This document shows positions 1 through 6,886 of a stretch of 12,167 nucleotides of DNA, one piece after another. The stretch is from an uncultured Acidobacteriota bacterium. GTDB taxonomy: Bacteria > Acidobacteriota > JAAYUB01. The position numbers and the translations under genes are program-made. The notes under the pieces are model-generated. The model was not told the origin of the DNA, searched no databases, and saw only the letters and a program-made list of their open reading frames with translations. Positions within the stretch are counted from its first letter, which is position 1. Each line of letters starts with the position of its first letter. The stretch covers positions 1 to 12,167 of the forward strand of contig CALAMB010000454.1 in NCBI GenBank assembly GCA_937925645.1. Direction: 5' to 3'.

Positions 1-1062
1 TGCCACAAGCGGGAGGCGGCCGAGGTGGGCGCCTCCTACCACGCCACGGCGGGGCTGATCCTGGAGTCGCAGGACGCGTACCTGGCCCACGTGCTGGCCG
101 GCGGGCCCGTGGCGATCCTCGGCTGCGAGAGCTGCCACGGCGCCAAGGTGAAGCTGGACCCCGGCTCGCCCAACCGCCTGCACAAGGAGAGCTGGCCCAA
201 CTCCGGCATCGGCCGGATCAACCCCGACGGCTCCAAGGGCGCCTGCAACGCCTGCCATCCGCGGCACGCCTTCGCCAAGGCCCAGGCCCGCCAGCCCGAG
301 GCGTGCGGCAAGTGCCACCTCGGCCCGGACCATCCGCAGAAGGAGATCTACGACGAGAGCAAGCACGGCAACACCTACTACACCCACGTCGAGGCCATGA
401 ACCTGAAAGCCGACCGCTGGGTGGTGGGCGAGGACTACTCGGCGGCGCCCACCTGCGCCACCTGCCACATGGCCGCGTCCGCGCGGGCCAAGGCCACCCA
501 CGACGTGGGCCGGCGGATTTACTGGACGCTGCGCCCGCCCGTCTCCACGGCCAAGGACAATGCCGGGCCGCGCCGCGTGGCCATGAAGAACGTCTGCGCC
601 GCCTGCCACGGCCAGGTGTTCGTCAACGGCCACTTTTACCAGTACGACGCCGCGGTGCGGCTCTACAACGACAAGTTCGCCCGGCCGGCCACCGAGATCC
701 TGGCGCTGGTGACCAAGAACAAGCTCCTGGAACGTCCATCCAGTTTCGGCAACGACATCGAGTGGATTTACTGGGAGCTGTGGCACCACGAGGGACGCCG
801 CGCCCGCCACGGCGCCTCCATGATGGGTCCGGACTACACCTGGTGGCACGGCTTCTACGAGGTGGCCAAGCACTTCTACTTCGAGCTGATCCCCGAGGCG
901 CGCCGCTACAACAACCCGGAGGTGAACGCCTACATCGACCGTCTCCTGCGCGACGATCCCATGCACCGCTGGGTGAACGAGCGGACCGACGGACTCAAGA
1001 AGCAGATCCGCTCCGGCGAGCTGCAGAATATCTACCGCCGCTTCTTCGCCGCCGGGAAGTGA
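1..1062 (+). CDS. Octahaem HAO-like multihaem cytochrome c (5'-truncated)
   Basis: The reading frame is open from the first base, so the N-terminus lies outside the window; 353 residues are visible. The first two residues (Cys-His) look like the end of a CxxCH haem motif. Five complete CxxCH motifs follow, with first cysteines at visible residues 42, 82, 102, 152 and 199. The long helical C-terminus contains WHHEGRRARHG near residue 261 and MMGPDYTWWHGFYE near 274-287, a pattern I associate with the hydroxylamine oxidoreductase family (octahaem, periplasmic). Family members oxidise hydroxylamine or hydrazine, or reduce nitrite when they lack the tyrosine cross-link to the catalytic haem. Tyr279 is a candidate for that tyrosine, but I cannot align it here, so direction and substrate stay open. 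The gene ends 3 nt before a membrane quinol dehydrogenase, which favours a role linked to the quinone pool. Family call fairly sure; substrate not. Confidence 0.8.
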   Translation, partial: CHKREAAEVGASYHATAGLILESQDAYLAHVLAGGPVAILGCESCHGAKVKLDPGSPNRLHKESWPNSGIGRINPDGSKGACNACHPRHAFAKAQARQPEACGKCHLGPDHPQKEIYDESKHGNTYYTHVEAMNLKADRWVVGEDYSAAPTCATCHMAASARAKATHDVGRRIYWTLRPPVSTAKDNAGPRRVAMKNVCAACHGQVFVNGHFYQYDAAVRLYNDKFARPATEILALVTKNKLLERPSSFGNDIEWIYWELWHHEGRRARHGASMMGPDYTWWHGFYEVAKHFYFELIPEARRYNNPEVNAYIDRLLRDDPMHRWVNERTDGLKKQIRSGELQNIYRRFFAAGK

Positions 1063-1065
1063 GCG

Positions 1066-2562
1066 ATGACCCTCGTCGAGCGATACCGGGAATTCGTCCG
1101 CGGCCTGTCGGTGAACCCGGTGGGCCGGGCCGGCGTGATCCTGACCACCTCGTCGTTTCTCACGTTCGTGTTCATGGAGCTGCTCCGGCTCCTGGGCGTG
1201 CTCACCAACGCCTACATCGGACTCATCACCTACCTGCTGCTGCCGACGCTCTTCGCCGTGGGCCTGGCGCTGATCCCGCTGGGCTGGTGGTTGTACCGCA
1301 AGGCCCGCGCCCGCGCCGACCGCGAGTTGCTGGCGGAGCGCTTCTCGCCGGACGCGGTGGCGCCCCGGCCGGGTGGCTCGCGGCTGTTCGTCACGGTGGC
1401 CGTGTTCACCCTGGTCAACATCCTCTTCCTGACGGCCGCCTCCATGCGGATGCTCACCTTCATGGACACGCCGGTCTTCTGCGGCACCGCCTGCCACAAG
1501 GTGATGCATCCGGAGTGGGCCACCTACCAGGTGTCGCCCCACGCCCGGGTGCGCTGCGTCGACTGCCACGTGGGCGAGGGGGTGGACGCCCTGGTGGACT
1601 CGAAGCTCAACGGCGCCCGGCAGATGTTCCTGGCCATGTTCAACGCCTACGAGCGGCCGGTGCCCACCCCCGTGCGCCAGCTCCGCCCCGCCCGGGAGAC
1701 GTGCGAGAAATGCCACTGGCCGGACAAATTCTACGGCTACCGGCAGCAGGTCCGGGTGCATTACGGCATGGACCGCGATTCGACGCCGCGCTACACGACC
1801 CTGAACCTGAAGATCGACACCGGCGAGGCCGCCGGCCACGCCGGCATCCACTGGCACGTGGCCGAGGCCAACGCGGTCCGCTACGCCTCCGCGGAAGACG
1901 AGCGGAAGGAAATGCTCTGGGTGGAGGTGCGCCGGCCGGACGGCACCTGGCGGCGGTTCGCCCGCCGCGGGCGGCCAGTGACGCCGGCGCCTGAAGAGTG
2001 GCAGCGCACGCTGGACTGCGTGGACTGCCACAACCGGGCCACCCACATCTACGAGGAGCCGGAGGTGGCAGTAGACGAGCGGATTCGCCGCGGACTCATG
2101 GACCGGTCGCTGCCGTTCGTCCGGCGCGAAGTGCTGGGGGCGCTCCTGCCCGACTACCCGGACCGCGAGGCGGCCATGGCCGGCATCGCCACGCGCCTTG
2201 AGGGCGCCTACGCGCGGCGGCTGCCCGCAATGACGGCGGGCCAGCGCCAGGCCCTCGAGCGGACGATCACCGCGGCGCAGGCCGTCTACAACCGGAACAT
2301 CCACCCGCTCATGGCGGTGCGGTGGGGCACCTATCCCAGCCACCTGGACCACCGCCACGATGGCGGCTGTTTCCGCTGCCACAACCAGGAGCTCGTGGAC
2401 GCCACCGGCGCGGCCGTCCCCCACGACTGCACGCTCTGCCACTCGTTCCTGGCGTACGCCAGCGCGGGACCATACCAGTTTCTCGACACCCCGGCCGACG
2501 ACGATCCCGAGGCGGCCATGCACCGCTACCTGCGCGAGGAATTCCTCAGGCAGGGCGAGTGA
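1066..2562 (+). CDS. NapC/NirT-type (ImcH-like) membrane multihaem quinol dehydrogenase
   Basis: A 498-residue inner-membrane cytochrome. Three hydrophobic segments are visible at about residues 22-46, 50-77 and 107-127, followed by a large periplasmic part. Haem motifs: an atypical CX3CH (C139, C143, H144) and five CxxCH starting at C164, C213, C318, C435 and C455. The stretch FCGTACHKVMHPEW plus CVDCHVGEG is the NapC/NirT-like core, which in characterised relatives takes electrons from quinol. Three N-terminal helices with a CX3CH motif resemble Geobacter ImcH more than the one-helix NapC or NrfH, although I count six motifs rather than ImcH's reported seven. It starts 3 nt after the HAO-like gene stops, with GGGAAG just upstream as a weak ribosome-binding site, so the two are very probably co-transcribed. 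Likely job: passing electrons between the quinone pool and the HAO-like partner or another periplasmic acceptor. Confidence 0.82.
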   Translation: MTLVERYREFVRGLSVNPVGRAGVILTTSSFLTFVFMELLRLLGVLTNAYIGLITYLLLPTLFAVGLALIPLGWWLYRKARARADRELLAERFSPDAVAPRPGGSRLFVTVAVFTLVNILFLTAASMRMLTFMDTPVFCGTACHKVMHPEWATYQVSPHARVRCVDCHVGEGVDALVDSKLNGARQMFLAMFNAYERPVPTPVRQLRPARETCEKCHWPDKFYGYRQQVRVHYGMDRDSTPRYTTLNLKIDTGEAAGHAGIHWHVAEANAVRYASAEDERKEMLWVEVRRPDGTWRRFARRGRPVTPAPEEWQRTLDCVDCHNRATHIYEEPEVAVDERIRRGLMDRSLPFVRREVLGALLPDYPDREAAMAGIATRLEGAYARRLPAMTAGQRQALERTITAAQAVYNRNIHPLMAVRWGTYPSHLDHRHDGGCFRCHNQELVDATGAAVPHDCTLCHSFLAYASAGPYQFLDTPADDDPEAAMHRYLREEFLRQGE

Positions 2563-2584
2563 GGGGGATCAAGCGCTGGAAAAA

Positions 2585-2617
2585 GTGAACGGTGAACAGA
2601 GAACAGTGAACAGTGAG
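2585..2617 (+). repeat. GTGAACA heptamer array
   Basis: About four and a half degenerate 7-bp units: GTGAACG, GTGAACA, GAGAACA, GTGAACA, then GTGAG running straight into the next array. Read on the + strand the repeat gives a TGA stop in all three frames. Confidence 0.9.
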
Positions 2618-2659
2618 GAGATAGGAGATAGGAGATAGGAGATAGGAGATAGGAGTTGG
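2618..2659 (+). repeat. GAGATAG heptamer array (copy 1, no gene inside)
   Basis: Five perfect GAGATAG units (2618-2652) and one diverged unit, GAGTTGG. The same word, also with five perfect units and also preceded by ACAGTGA, recurs at 7121-7162 and again at 7666-7704. On the + strand each frame meets a TAG every 21 nt; the complement (CTATCTC) is open in all frames. Confidence 0.95.
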
Positions 2660-2663
2660 GAGC

Positions 2664-2685
2664 TCGTGCTCGTAATTCGGAATCG
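2664..2685 (+). repeat. Dispersed TCGTGCTCGT-type word (copy 1)
   Basis: A 22-bp segment beginning TCGTGCTCGTAATTCG matches 12142-12163 with two substitutions, so it is a dispersed repeat rather than chance intergenic sequence. Confidence 0.75.
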
Positions 2686-2706
2686 AGGCTCGAGGCTGGA
2701 GGCTCG
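2683..2706 (+). repeat. TCGAGGC heptamer array
   Basis: Three units (TCGAGGC, TCGAGGC, TGGAGGC) and a partial fourth. A short array, but with the same 7-bp period as its neighbours. Confidence 0.7.
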
Positions 2707-2765
2707 TTCCCGTCCCAATCGTTCGTGAACGTCATCGAACTGTTTGAAGCTTTGAAAATTAAAAA

Positions 2766-2837
2766 GTTCGCAGGTTCGCAGGTTCACAGGTTTACAGGTT
2801 CGAAGGTTCGCAGGTTCGCCGATACGCGGGTTCTCAA
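2766..2837 (+). repeat. GTTCGCAG octamer array
   Basis: Seven recognisable 8-bp units (variants GTTCACAG, GTTTACAG, GTTCGAAG, GTTCGCCG) followed by two strongly diverged ones. This is the only array in the region with period 8 instead of 7. Confidence 0.85.
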
Positions 2838-2854
2838 GTGCAAAGGTTGCGTGG

Positions 2855-2889
2855 GGTTGAGGGTTGAGGATTGAGGGTCGAGGGTTGAA
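2855..2889 (+). repeat. GGTTGAG heptamer array (copy 1)
   Basis: Five units: GGTTGAG, GGTTGAG, GATTGAG, GGTCGAG, GGTTGAA. The same word forms the array just after the stop codon at the right end of the window (12118-12138). Confidence 0.9.
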
Positions 2890-2899
2890 AATGGACCTC

Positions 2900-2990
2900 G
2901 ATGTCCGATATCCGATATCCGATATCCGAAGTTCGATGTCCGAAATCCGATGTCCGAAGTCCGATGTCCGATGTCCGAAGTCCGATGTCC
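2900..2990 (+). repeat. GATGTCC/GATATCC/GAAGTCC heptamer array
   Basis: Thirteen consecutive 7-bp units, the longest array in the window. Variation sits in the third to fifth positions of the unit (GATGTCC, GATATCC, GAAGTCC, GAAATCC, GAAGTTC). GATATCC is nearly its own reverse complement, so transcripts could pair within the array. It lies 40 bp beyond the rnc stop codon. Confidence 0.95.
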
Positions 2991-3030
2991 GTCATGCTCC
3001 GTGCCAGTTCGCTGACCCGCCGGTTCGCGC

Positions 3031-3765
3031 CTAGTTGCCGTCCCCTTCCCGCCCCTGGAGGTTCTCCAGCGCCTGCTGCGCGGCGGCCTGCTGGGCCTCC
3101 TTCTTGGAGTGTCCCCGCCCCTCGCCCAGGATGTCGCCACCCACCTCGATCTGCATGGTGAACAGCTTGTCGTGGTCGGGCCCCTCCTCCGCCACCTTGA
3201 CATAGCGCGGCGGCACGCGACCGGTGTTGGCCAGGTACTCCTGAAGCTGGGTCTTGTAGTCCACCAGGAGGAAGCCGTGCCGCTTGAGCCGGCTGAGGGA
3301 GCCGGCGAAAATCCGGTGGACGAACGCCCGTGCCGGGCGGATGCCGCTGTCGAGGTAGATCGCCCCGATCACCGCCTCCAGCGTGTCGATGAGTATGTTG
3401 GGCTTGGCTTCGCCGCCGGTCTTCTGCTCGCCGCGGCCCAGCAGGATGAAACCGCCCAGGTTCAGGGACCGGGCCAATTCCACCAGGTGCTGCCCGCTCA
3501 CCAGCACGCCGCGGAAGCGGGACAGATCCCCTTCGGTGAAACCGGCGAACAACTCGTACAGGCGGGTGCTGATGACGAAGTTCAGCACCGAGTCGCCCAG
3601 AAACTCCAGCGCCTCGTTGTGCCGCAGGTTCAGCGAGGGGTTCTCGTTGGTGAACGACTTGTGAGTGACCGCCTGGCGCAGCAGGCAGCGGTCCCGGAAG
3701 GCGTAGCCGAGGTGTGCCTCCAGCTCTTCCAGGCGCCGGTCGTGGTGTTCGGAGATGAAGTCCAT
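3031..3765 (-). CDS. rnc: Ribonuclease III
   Basis: A 244-residue double-strand-specific endoribonuclease that processes rRNA precursors and structured mRNAs in the cytoplasm. The catalytic domain carries the signature NEALEFLGDSVL at residues 50-61. By comparison with E. coli, E51, E54 and D58 match E38, E41 and D45, while D127 and E130 (in LIDTLEAVIGAIYLD) match D114 and E117, so the metal-binding set is intact. The C-terminal dsRNA-binding domain runs from about DYKTQLQEYL to the end and includes the GHSKKEAQQAAAQQAL motif. Length is normal. No start codon exists upstream in frame and no good Shine-Dalgarno precedes this ATG. A 210-bp leader with two stable hairpins separates it from the TPR gene upstream on the same strand; the hairpins could be an autoregulatory target, as known for E. 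coli rnc. Confidence 0.97.
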   Translation of the reverse strand: MDFISEHHDRRLEELEAHLGYAFRDRCLLRQAVTHKSFTNENPSLNLRHNEALEFLGDSVLNFVISTRLYELFAGFTEGDLSRFRGVLVSGQHLVELARSLNLGGFILLGRGEQKTGGEAKPNILIDTLEAVIGAIYLDSGIRPARAFVHRIFAGSLSRLKRHGFLLVDYKTQLQEYLANTGRVPPRYVKVAEEGPDHDKLFTMQIEVGGDILGEGRGHSKKEAQQAAAQQALENLQGREGDGN

Positions 3766-3903
3766 AGCCGCTTGCTGCCGTCGGCGCGGCCCGGTGCGCC
3801 CGCGGATGCCGCCCGGAACGCGGCGGCGCGGGCGCGTCGCCCGCGGAATCTGAAACTGGCGACGGATTCATCGGTGTCGGCCGGGAGGCCGCCCCGCAGG
3901 CAC

Positions 3904-3922
3904 CCCGGAGCCGGGCTCCGGG
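3904..3922 (-). promoter_or_regulatory. GC-rich hairpin upstream of rnc
   Basis: A 19-bp near-perfect palindrome with arms CCCGGAGCC and GGCTCCGGG around a single base (realistically a 3- to 5-nt loop). It lies in the untranslated stretch between the TPR stop codon and the rnc start, 8 bp from a second hairpin. No T-tract follows. Confidence 0.55.
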
Positions 3923-3930
3923 ATGCGTGT

Positions 3931-3960
3931 GGGGCGGAAGGCCCGAAGGCCTTCCGTCCC
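3931..3960 (-). terminator. cUUCGg-capped hairpin after the TPR gene
   Basis: A 13-bp stem with one G-T position and a 4-nt loop. On the transcribed minus strand the loop reads TTCG closed by C-G, the very stable cUUCGg tetraloop. It starts 15 nt after the TPR stop codon, where a terminator would sit, but no U-tract follows. It may therefore be a 3'-end stabiliser, a factor-dependent terminator, or part of the rnc leader. Confidence 0.6.
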
Positions 3961-3975
3961 CGACGCGAGCTCCGT

Positions 3976-4827
3976 CTATGCGATGCCGAGATCCTGCTTG
4001 GCCTTGGCCACCAGCCCGTCCAGGGTGCGGTCACCCAGCTGGTTGCTTTCTTTGAGGGTCTCGAGGATCTTCTCCATGTCGGTCTTGGCCCGTTCGGCCA
4101 CCGACAGGTTGATGGCGATCGCCTTGGCGTAGGCGTCCAGGCACTCGTCCACCTGGTTCAGCAGGGCGTAGGTGATGCCCATGCGGTACCAGGAAATGTC
4201 GTCCATCTTGTTCGCGGCCACCGCGCCCTTGAATTCCTCGATCGATTTGCCGAGTTCCGCTTCGCGGGCGTTGTCCTTCTTGTCCATCTTGCTGGCTTTC
4301 TGCAGGTGGACGTAGCCGAGGGTGGAGAACAGCGTGGCCTTCAGCTCGCCGATCTGCGCGTCCCACTGGTCCTGGGGCACGCCCTCGGGCTTGGTCATGG
4401 CGTTGAGCATGGTGCGGGCCTTGGCGGCCATCGCCTCGGCTTCTTCCGGCTTGTTGTTCTCGGCATACCCGTTGGCCAGGATGATGGGGATGACCGGGTG
4501 ATTGGGCACCAGCGCCATGAACGCGTTGCCGTGTTCCACCATCTTGTCGAAGTTGTTCAGCCGCTGGTAGGCGAGGGTGGCCTGGAAGCGGACGAAGGCG
4601 ATATTCGGGGAGTCGGCAAACTTCTGGGCGAACTCATCGGCCGCCTGGGCCTGGGCCTGCGGATTGTTGGCGTTGGCCTGGATCTGCTGGATCAGGGCCA
4701 TCTCGTTCTGCTGGCGCTCCTGGGCGAGCTGCTCCGGCGTCTTTTCCGCCGGCTGCGCCTGGGCGGCCTGCGCGGCGGCGAAGCCGGCCAGCAGGATGAC
4801 CAGGATGAGGGACAGGATCTTGTTCAT
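3976..4827 (-). CDS. Secreted tetratricopeptide-repeat protein
   Basis: A 283-residue protein with a clear N-terminal signal peptide (MNKILSLILVILLAGFAAAQA), so it is exported to the periplasm. A Gln/Ala-rich low-complexity segment follows at about residues 20-65. The rest is helical with TPR-like units, for example around FVRFQATLAYQRLNNFDKMV, ANGYAENNKPEEAEAMAAKA and YRMGITYALLNQVDECLDAYAKAI. TPR proteins act as assembly or binding scaffolds; the partner cannot be read from the sequence. The start is supported by GGAGGT, 3 nt upstream of the ATG, a strong though tightly spaced ribosome-binding site. It shares an upstream 11-mer with tolC. The gene is probably transcribed alone, because hairpins follow it. 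Confidence 0.85.
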   Translation of the reverse strand: MNKILSLILVILLAGFAAAQAAQAQPAEKTPEQLAQERQQNEMALIQQIQANANNPQAQAQAADEFAQKFADSPNIAFVRFQATLAYQRLNNFDKMVEHGNAFMALVPNHPVIPIILANGYAENNKPEEAEAMAAKARTMLNAMTKPEGVPQDQWDAQIGELKATLFSTLGYVHLQKASKMDKKDNAREAELGKSIEEFKGAVAANKMDDISWYRMGITYALLNQVDECLDAYAKAIAINLSVAERAKTDMEKILETLKESNQLGDRTLDGLVAKAKQDLGIA

Positions 4828-4843
4828 ATGACCTCCGTTCGGT

Positions 4844-4861
4844 TCAGCACGCGGGTGCTGA
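4844..4861 (-). promoter_or_regulatory. Inverted repeat in the TPR gene leader
   Basis: Arms TCAGCAC and GTGCTGA around GCGG form a 7-bp stem 16 nt upstream of the TPR start codon and just upstream of its ribosome-binding site. It could be an operator or a leader hairpin that tunes translation. Weak evidence, from sequence only. Confidence 0.35.
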
Positions 4862-4872
4862 TTTCAATTGGG

Positions 4873-4904
4873 TAAGATAGGGTCTGGGGGTGCAAGTTTC
4901 AGGA
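4873..4904 (-). promoter_or_regulatory. Possible ECF-sigma-type promoter of the TPR gene
   Basis: On the minus strand TCCTGAAACTT (4894-4904) contains GAAACTT, close to the E. coli sigma-E -35 GGAACTT. After a 16-nt spacer comes TCTTA as a possible -10. The same 11-mer occurs upstream of tolC at a similar distance. No good sigma-70 promoter is evident here. Confidence 0.3.
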
Positions 4905-5122
4905 AAAGAGCGTGCTCGCGACAAAGGGGGGATTCTATGCGAGGGGTGCCCGGAAAGCAAGCGATTTTTCCTGTTGCGGACATGATGCCGATCAATGAGA
5001 AATCATGCCGGTCTGCGGCCGGTCGGTCACGCGGGGCGTGTCGGTCGCCGGGGCGGCATCCCCAGTGATACGGGAGAACCTTTCGATTGTTTCAGTTCTG
5101 CAAAGCCGCCGGCCGCCGCGGT

Positions 5123-6373
5123 TCAGTCCCCCACCGGCCGGGCCAGCAGCACCCGGCGGAGCAGCTCCATGGCCATCTGGGTGGCCTGGAAGCGGATCCG
5201 CTCCCGGTCGCCGTAGAACTGGAACTTCTTGACGGCGAGCTTGTCGGCGTATGACAGCCCGATATAGACCAGGCCCACCGGCTTGTCGGGCGTGGCGCCG
5301 CCGGGGCCGGCGATGCCGGTGATGGCCAAACTGAGGTCGGCGACCGTCTTGCGGCGGATTCCGGCGGCCAGCGCCGAGGCCGCGGTGGAGCTCACCGAGC
5401 CGTGGCGGTCCAGAATATCCGCCGGCACGCCGGCCAGTTCCTGCTTCAGCACGTTGTCGTAGCAGACGACGCCGCCAAGGAAGTACGCCGAGGCGCCGGG
5501 GACGTCGGTGATCCGCTTGGCCAGCAGGCCGCCGGTGCAGCTCTCGGCCACGGCCAGACGCATGCGCCGGTCCGCCAGCAGGCGGCCCACCACCGACTCG
5601 AGCGGTTCGCCGTCGGCGGAGTAGATATACTCCTGCAGCACCTTGGCCAGCTCGCCCGCGAGCCGCTCCAGGCTGGCGGCGCCGCCGGTGGCGTCGTCGG
5701 CGGCGGTGAGGATGATTTGGATGTCGCCCGGCTTGGACAGGATCGTCGTGGCGACGTCGGCGTAACGCCGGTAGATGGGCGCGGCGATCTGGTCGGCGGC
5801 GGACTCGGGGATCCCGGTGAGGCGGAAGTGGCGCTGGACGATACGCCGCTCCCCGAATTTCTGGCGCAACAGGGGCACCACCTGCGTCTCGAACATCGGC
5901 TCCATCTCGCGGGGCGGCCCCGGCAGCAGGAAATACAGGCAGCCGCGCTCCTCCATCAGGATGCCGGGGGCGGTCCCCACGGCGTTGTCCAGCACCCGGG
6001 CCCCCACCGGGATGAGCGCCTGGCGCAGGTTGTTCTCGGGCATCTTCCGCTTGCGGGAGGCGAAGAACTGCTCCAGCTGGGCCTGGACCTTGTCATCGTA
6101 GCGCAGGCTCTTGTGCAGGCTGCGGGCCACCGCCTTCTTGGTGACGTCGTCCTCGGTGGGGCCCAGCCCGCCCGTCAGGATGATCACGTTGGCGCCGCGG
6201 GGGACGGCCTCCAGCACCCGCACCAGGGCGGTCTCGTCGTCGCCCACCACGGAGACTCCAACTACCGGGATGCCGAGCTCGAACAGCCGGTGGCGGAGGA
6301 ACAGGGTGTTGGAATCCTCGTGCCCCGGCAGAAACAGCTCCGAACCCACGGCGATGAGATGGGCCTTGACCAT
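5123..6373 (-). CDS. cinA: CinA: NMN amidohydrolase / ADP-ribose pyrophosphatase family
   Basis: A 416-residue two-domain cytoplasmic protein of normal length. The N-terminal MoCF-like domain (about 1-170) has TGGLGPTEDD at residues 67-76 and LPGPPREMEPMF near 150; in this family it hydrolyses ADP-ribose. The C-terminal domain carries AESCTGG at 276-282 and GIAGPGG at 353-359 followed by ATPDKPVGLVY, typical of the nicotinamide-nucleotide amidohydrolase domain used in pyridine-nucleotide salvage. Family members were first named as competence/damage-inducible proteins. It starts 9 nt after the pgpA stop codon, so the genes are probably translated from one transcript. The LFLPGHEDSN stretch near residue 13 departs slightly from the more common form. 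No defect is visible. Confidence 0.96.
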   Translation of the reverse strand: MVKAHLIAVGSELFLPGHEDSNTLFLRHRLFELGIPVVGVSVVGDDETALVRVLEAVPRGANVIILTGGLGPTEDDVTKKAVARSLHKSLRYDDKVQAQLEQFFASRKRKMPENNLRQALIPVGARVLDNAVGTAPGILMEERGCLYFLLPGPPREMEPMFETQVVPLLRQKFGERRIVQRHFRLTGIPESAADQIAAPIYRRYADVATTILSKPGDIQIILTAADDATGGAASLERLAGELAKVLQEYIYSADGEPLESVVGRLLADRRMRLAVAESCTGGLLAKRITDVPGASAYFLGGVVCYDNVLKQELAGVPADILDRHGSVSSTAASALAAGIRRKTVADLSLAITGIAGPGGATPDKPVGLVYIGLSYADKLAVKKFQFYGDRERIRFQATQMAMELLRRVLLARPVGD

Positions 6374-6382
6374 GGCGCGACT

Positions 6383-6886
6383 CTACCCCAGCCAGTCCCG
6401 GACCGCCGGCACGGCCAGCGCCCCGGTCAGGACGACCCGGGCGTAGAGCCCGGCCAGGACGTCGTCCATCATGATGCCCCAGCCGCCGCCCCACCGCTCC
6501 ACCTGCCGGATGGGAAACGGCTTCCAGATGTCGAACAGGCGGAAGAGGAGGAACGCCGCCAGCAGAACCGGCCAGGCGTCGGGCGCCCCGAAGAACGCCA
6601 GCCACTGGCCCGCCACCTCGTCCACAACCACATGGCTCGGATCCGGATTGTTCTCCGCCCGGCTCACCGCGCGCGCGGCGAGGACGCCGGCCAGGGTGAC
6701 GGCCAGGATGATCCCGCCGAAGAGCAGCGGCTGCGCGCCCAGCGCGTCCCGGAAGAGAAGGTAGATCCCCACCGCGGCCGCCGCGCCCACCGTGCCGGGG
6801 GCCACCGGCGAATAGCCGAGTCCCAGGGCGGTGGCGACGGCGTACGCCGGCGCCCGCCAGATTTTACGAACGGGGCTCAGGCTCAT
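6383..6886 (-). CDS. pgpA: Phosphatidylglycerophosphatase A
   Basis: A 167-residue inner-membrane enzyme that removes phosphate from phosphatidylglycerophosphate to give phosphatidylglycerol. Family motifs are intact: [11 protein letters not shown] at residues 22-32, [14 protein letters not shown] at 82-95, [11 protein letters not shown] at 115-125 and GGWGIMMDD at 134-142. Hydrophobic stretches lie around 35-70 and 104-118, with another near the C-terminus. The start overlaps the end of yacG by 23 nt and has no strong Shine-Dalgarno of its own, so translational coupling to yacG is likely. cinA follows after 9 nt. Confidence 0.95.
   Translation of the reverse strand: MSLSPVRKIWRAPAYAVATALGLGYSPVAPGTVGAAAAVGIYLLFRDALGAQPLLFGGIILAVTLAGVLAARAVSRAENNPDPSHVVVDEVAGQWLAFFGAPDAWPVLLAAFLLFRLFDIWKPFPIRQVERWGGGWGIMMDDVLAGLYARVVLTGALAVPAVRDWLG

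Larger units (their letters stand above)
2563..3030. other. Repeat-filled intergenic region between convergent genes
   Basis: This 468-bp gap between the convergent cytochrome (+) and rnc (-) genes holds no credible gene. It is a patchwork of at least six short tandem repeat families, listed separately below, joined by unique segments such as 2707-2765, which is AT-richer than the rest. A small inverted repeat, CGTTC-GT-GAACG, lies at 2720-2731. Open frames here translate the repeats themselves and are not genes. No clear intrinsic terminator with a T-tract is visible for either flanking gene. Confidence 0.85.
4828..5122. other. Intergenic region without a gene
   Basis: 295 bp between cinA and the TPR gene (both minus). 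Apart from the TPR leader elements listed above I see no gene, tandem repeat or convincing terminator. A short CACGC-GGG-GCGTG inverted repeat lies near 5030-5042. Local open frames have no ribosome-binding site or recognisable product. Confidence 0.6.

Noticed and set aside
303..1994. A long + frame overlapping both cytochrome genes
   Set aside because: The other frame contains all haem motifs; this one is Arg/Gly/Pro-rich and featureless.
2526..2735. Small minus-strand proteins with SPISYLL repeats (also at 7110-7547)
   Set aside because: They are direct translations of the GAGATAG arrays, which are open in all minus frames, and have no start signals.
2900..2990. CRISPR array
   Set aside because: Units are 7 bp and contiguous without spacers, and no cas gene is present.
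3109..4875. A 588-codon open frame on the + strand across rnc and the TPR gene
   Set aside because: It is the antisense shadow of two well-supported genes in GC-rich DNA, and its translation shows no family motif.
4828..5122. Riboswitch or small RNA
   Set aside because: I could not find a conserved core or a convincing multi-stem fold by eye, and there is no + strand gene nearby to control.
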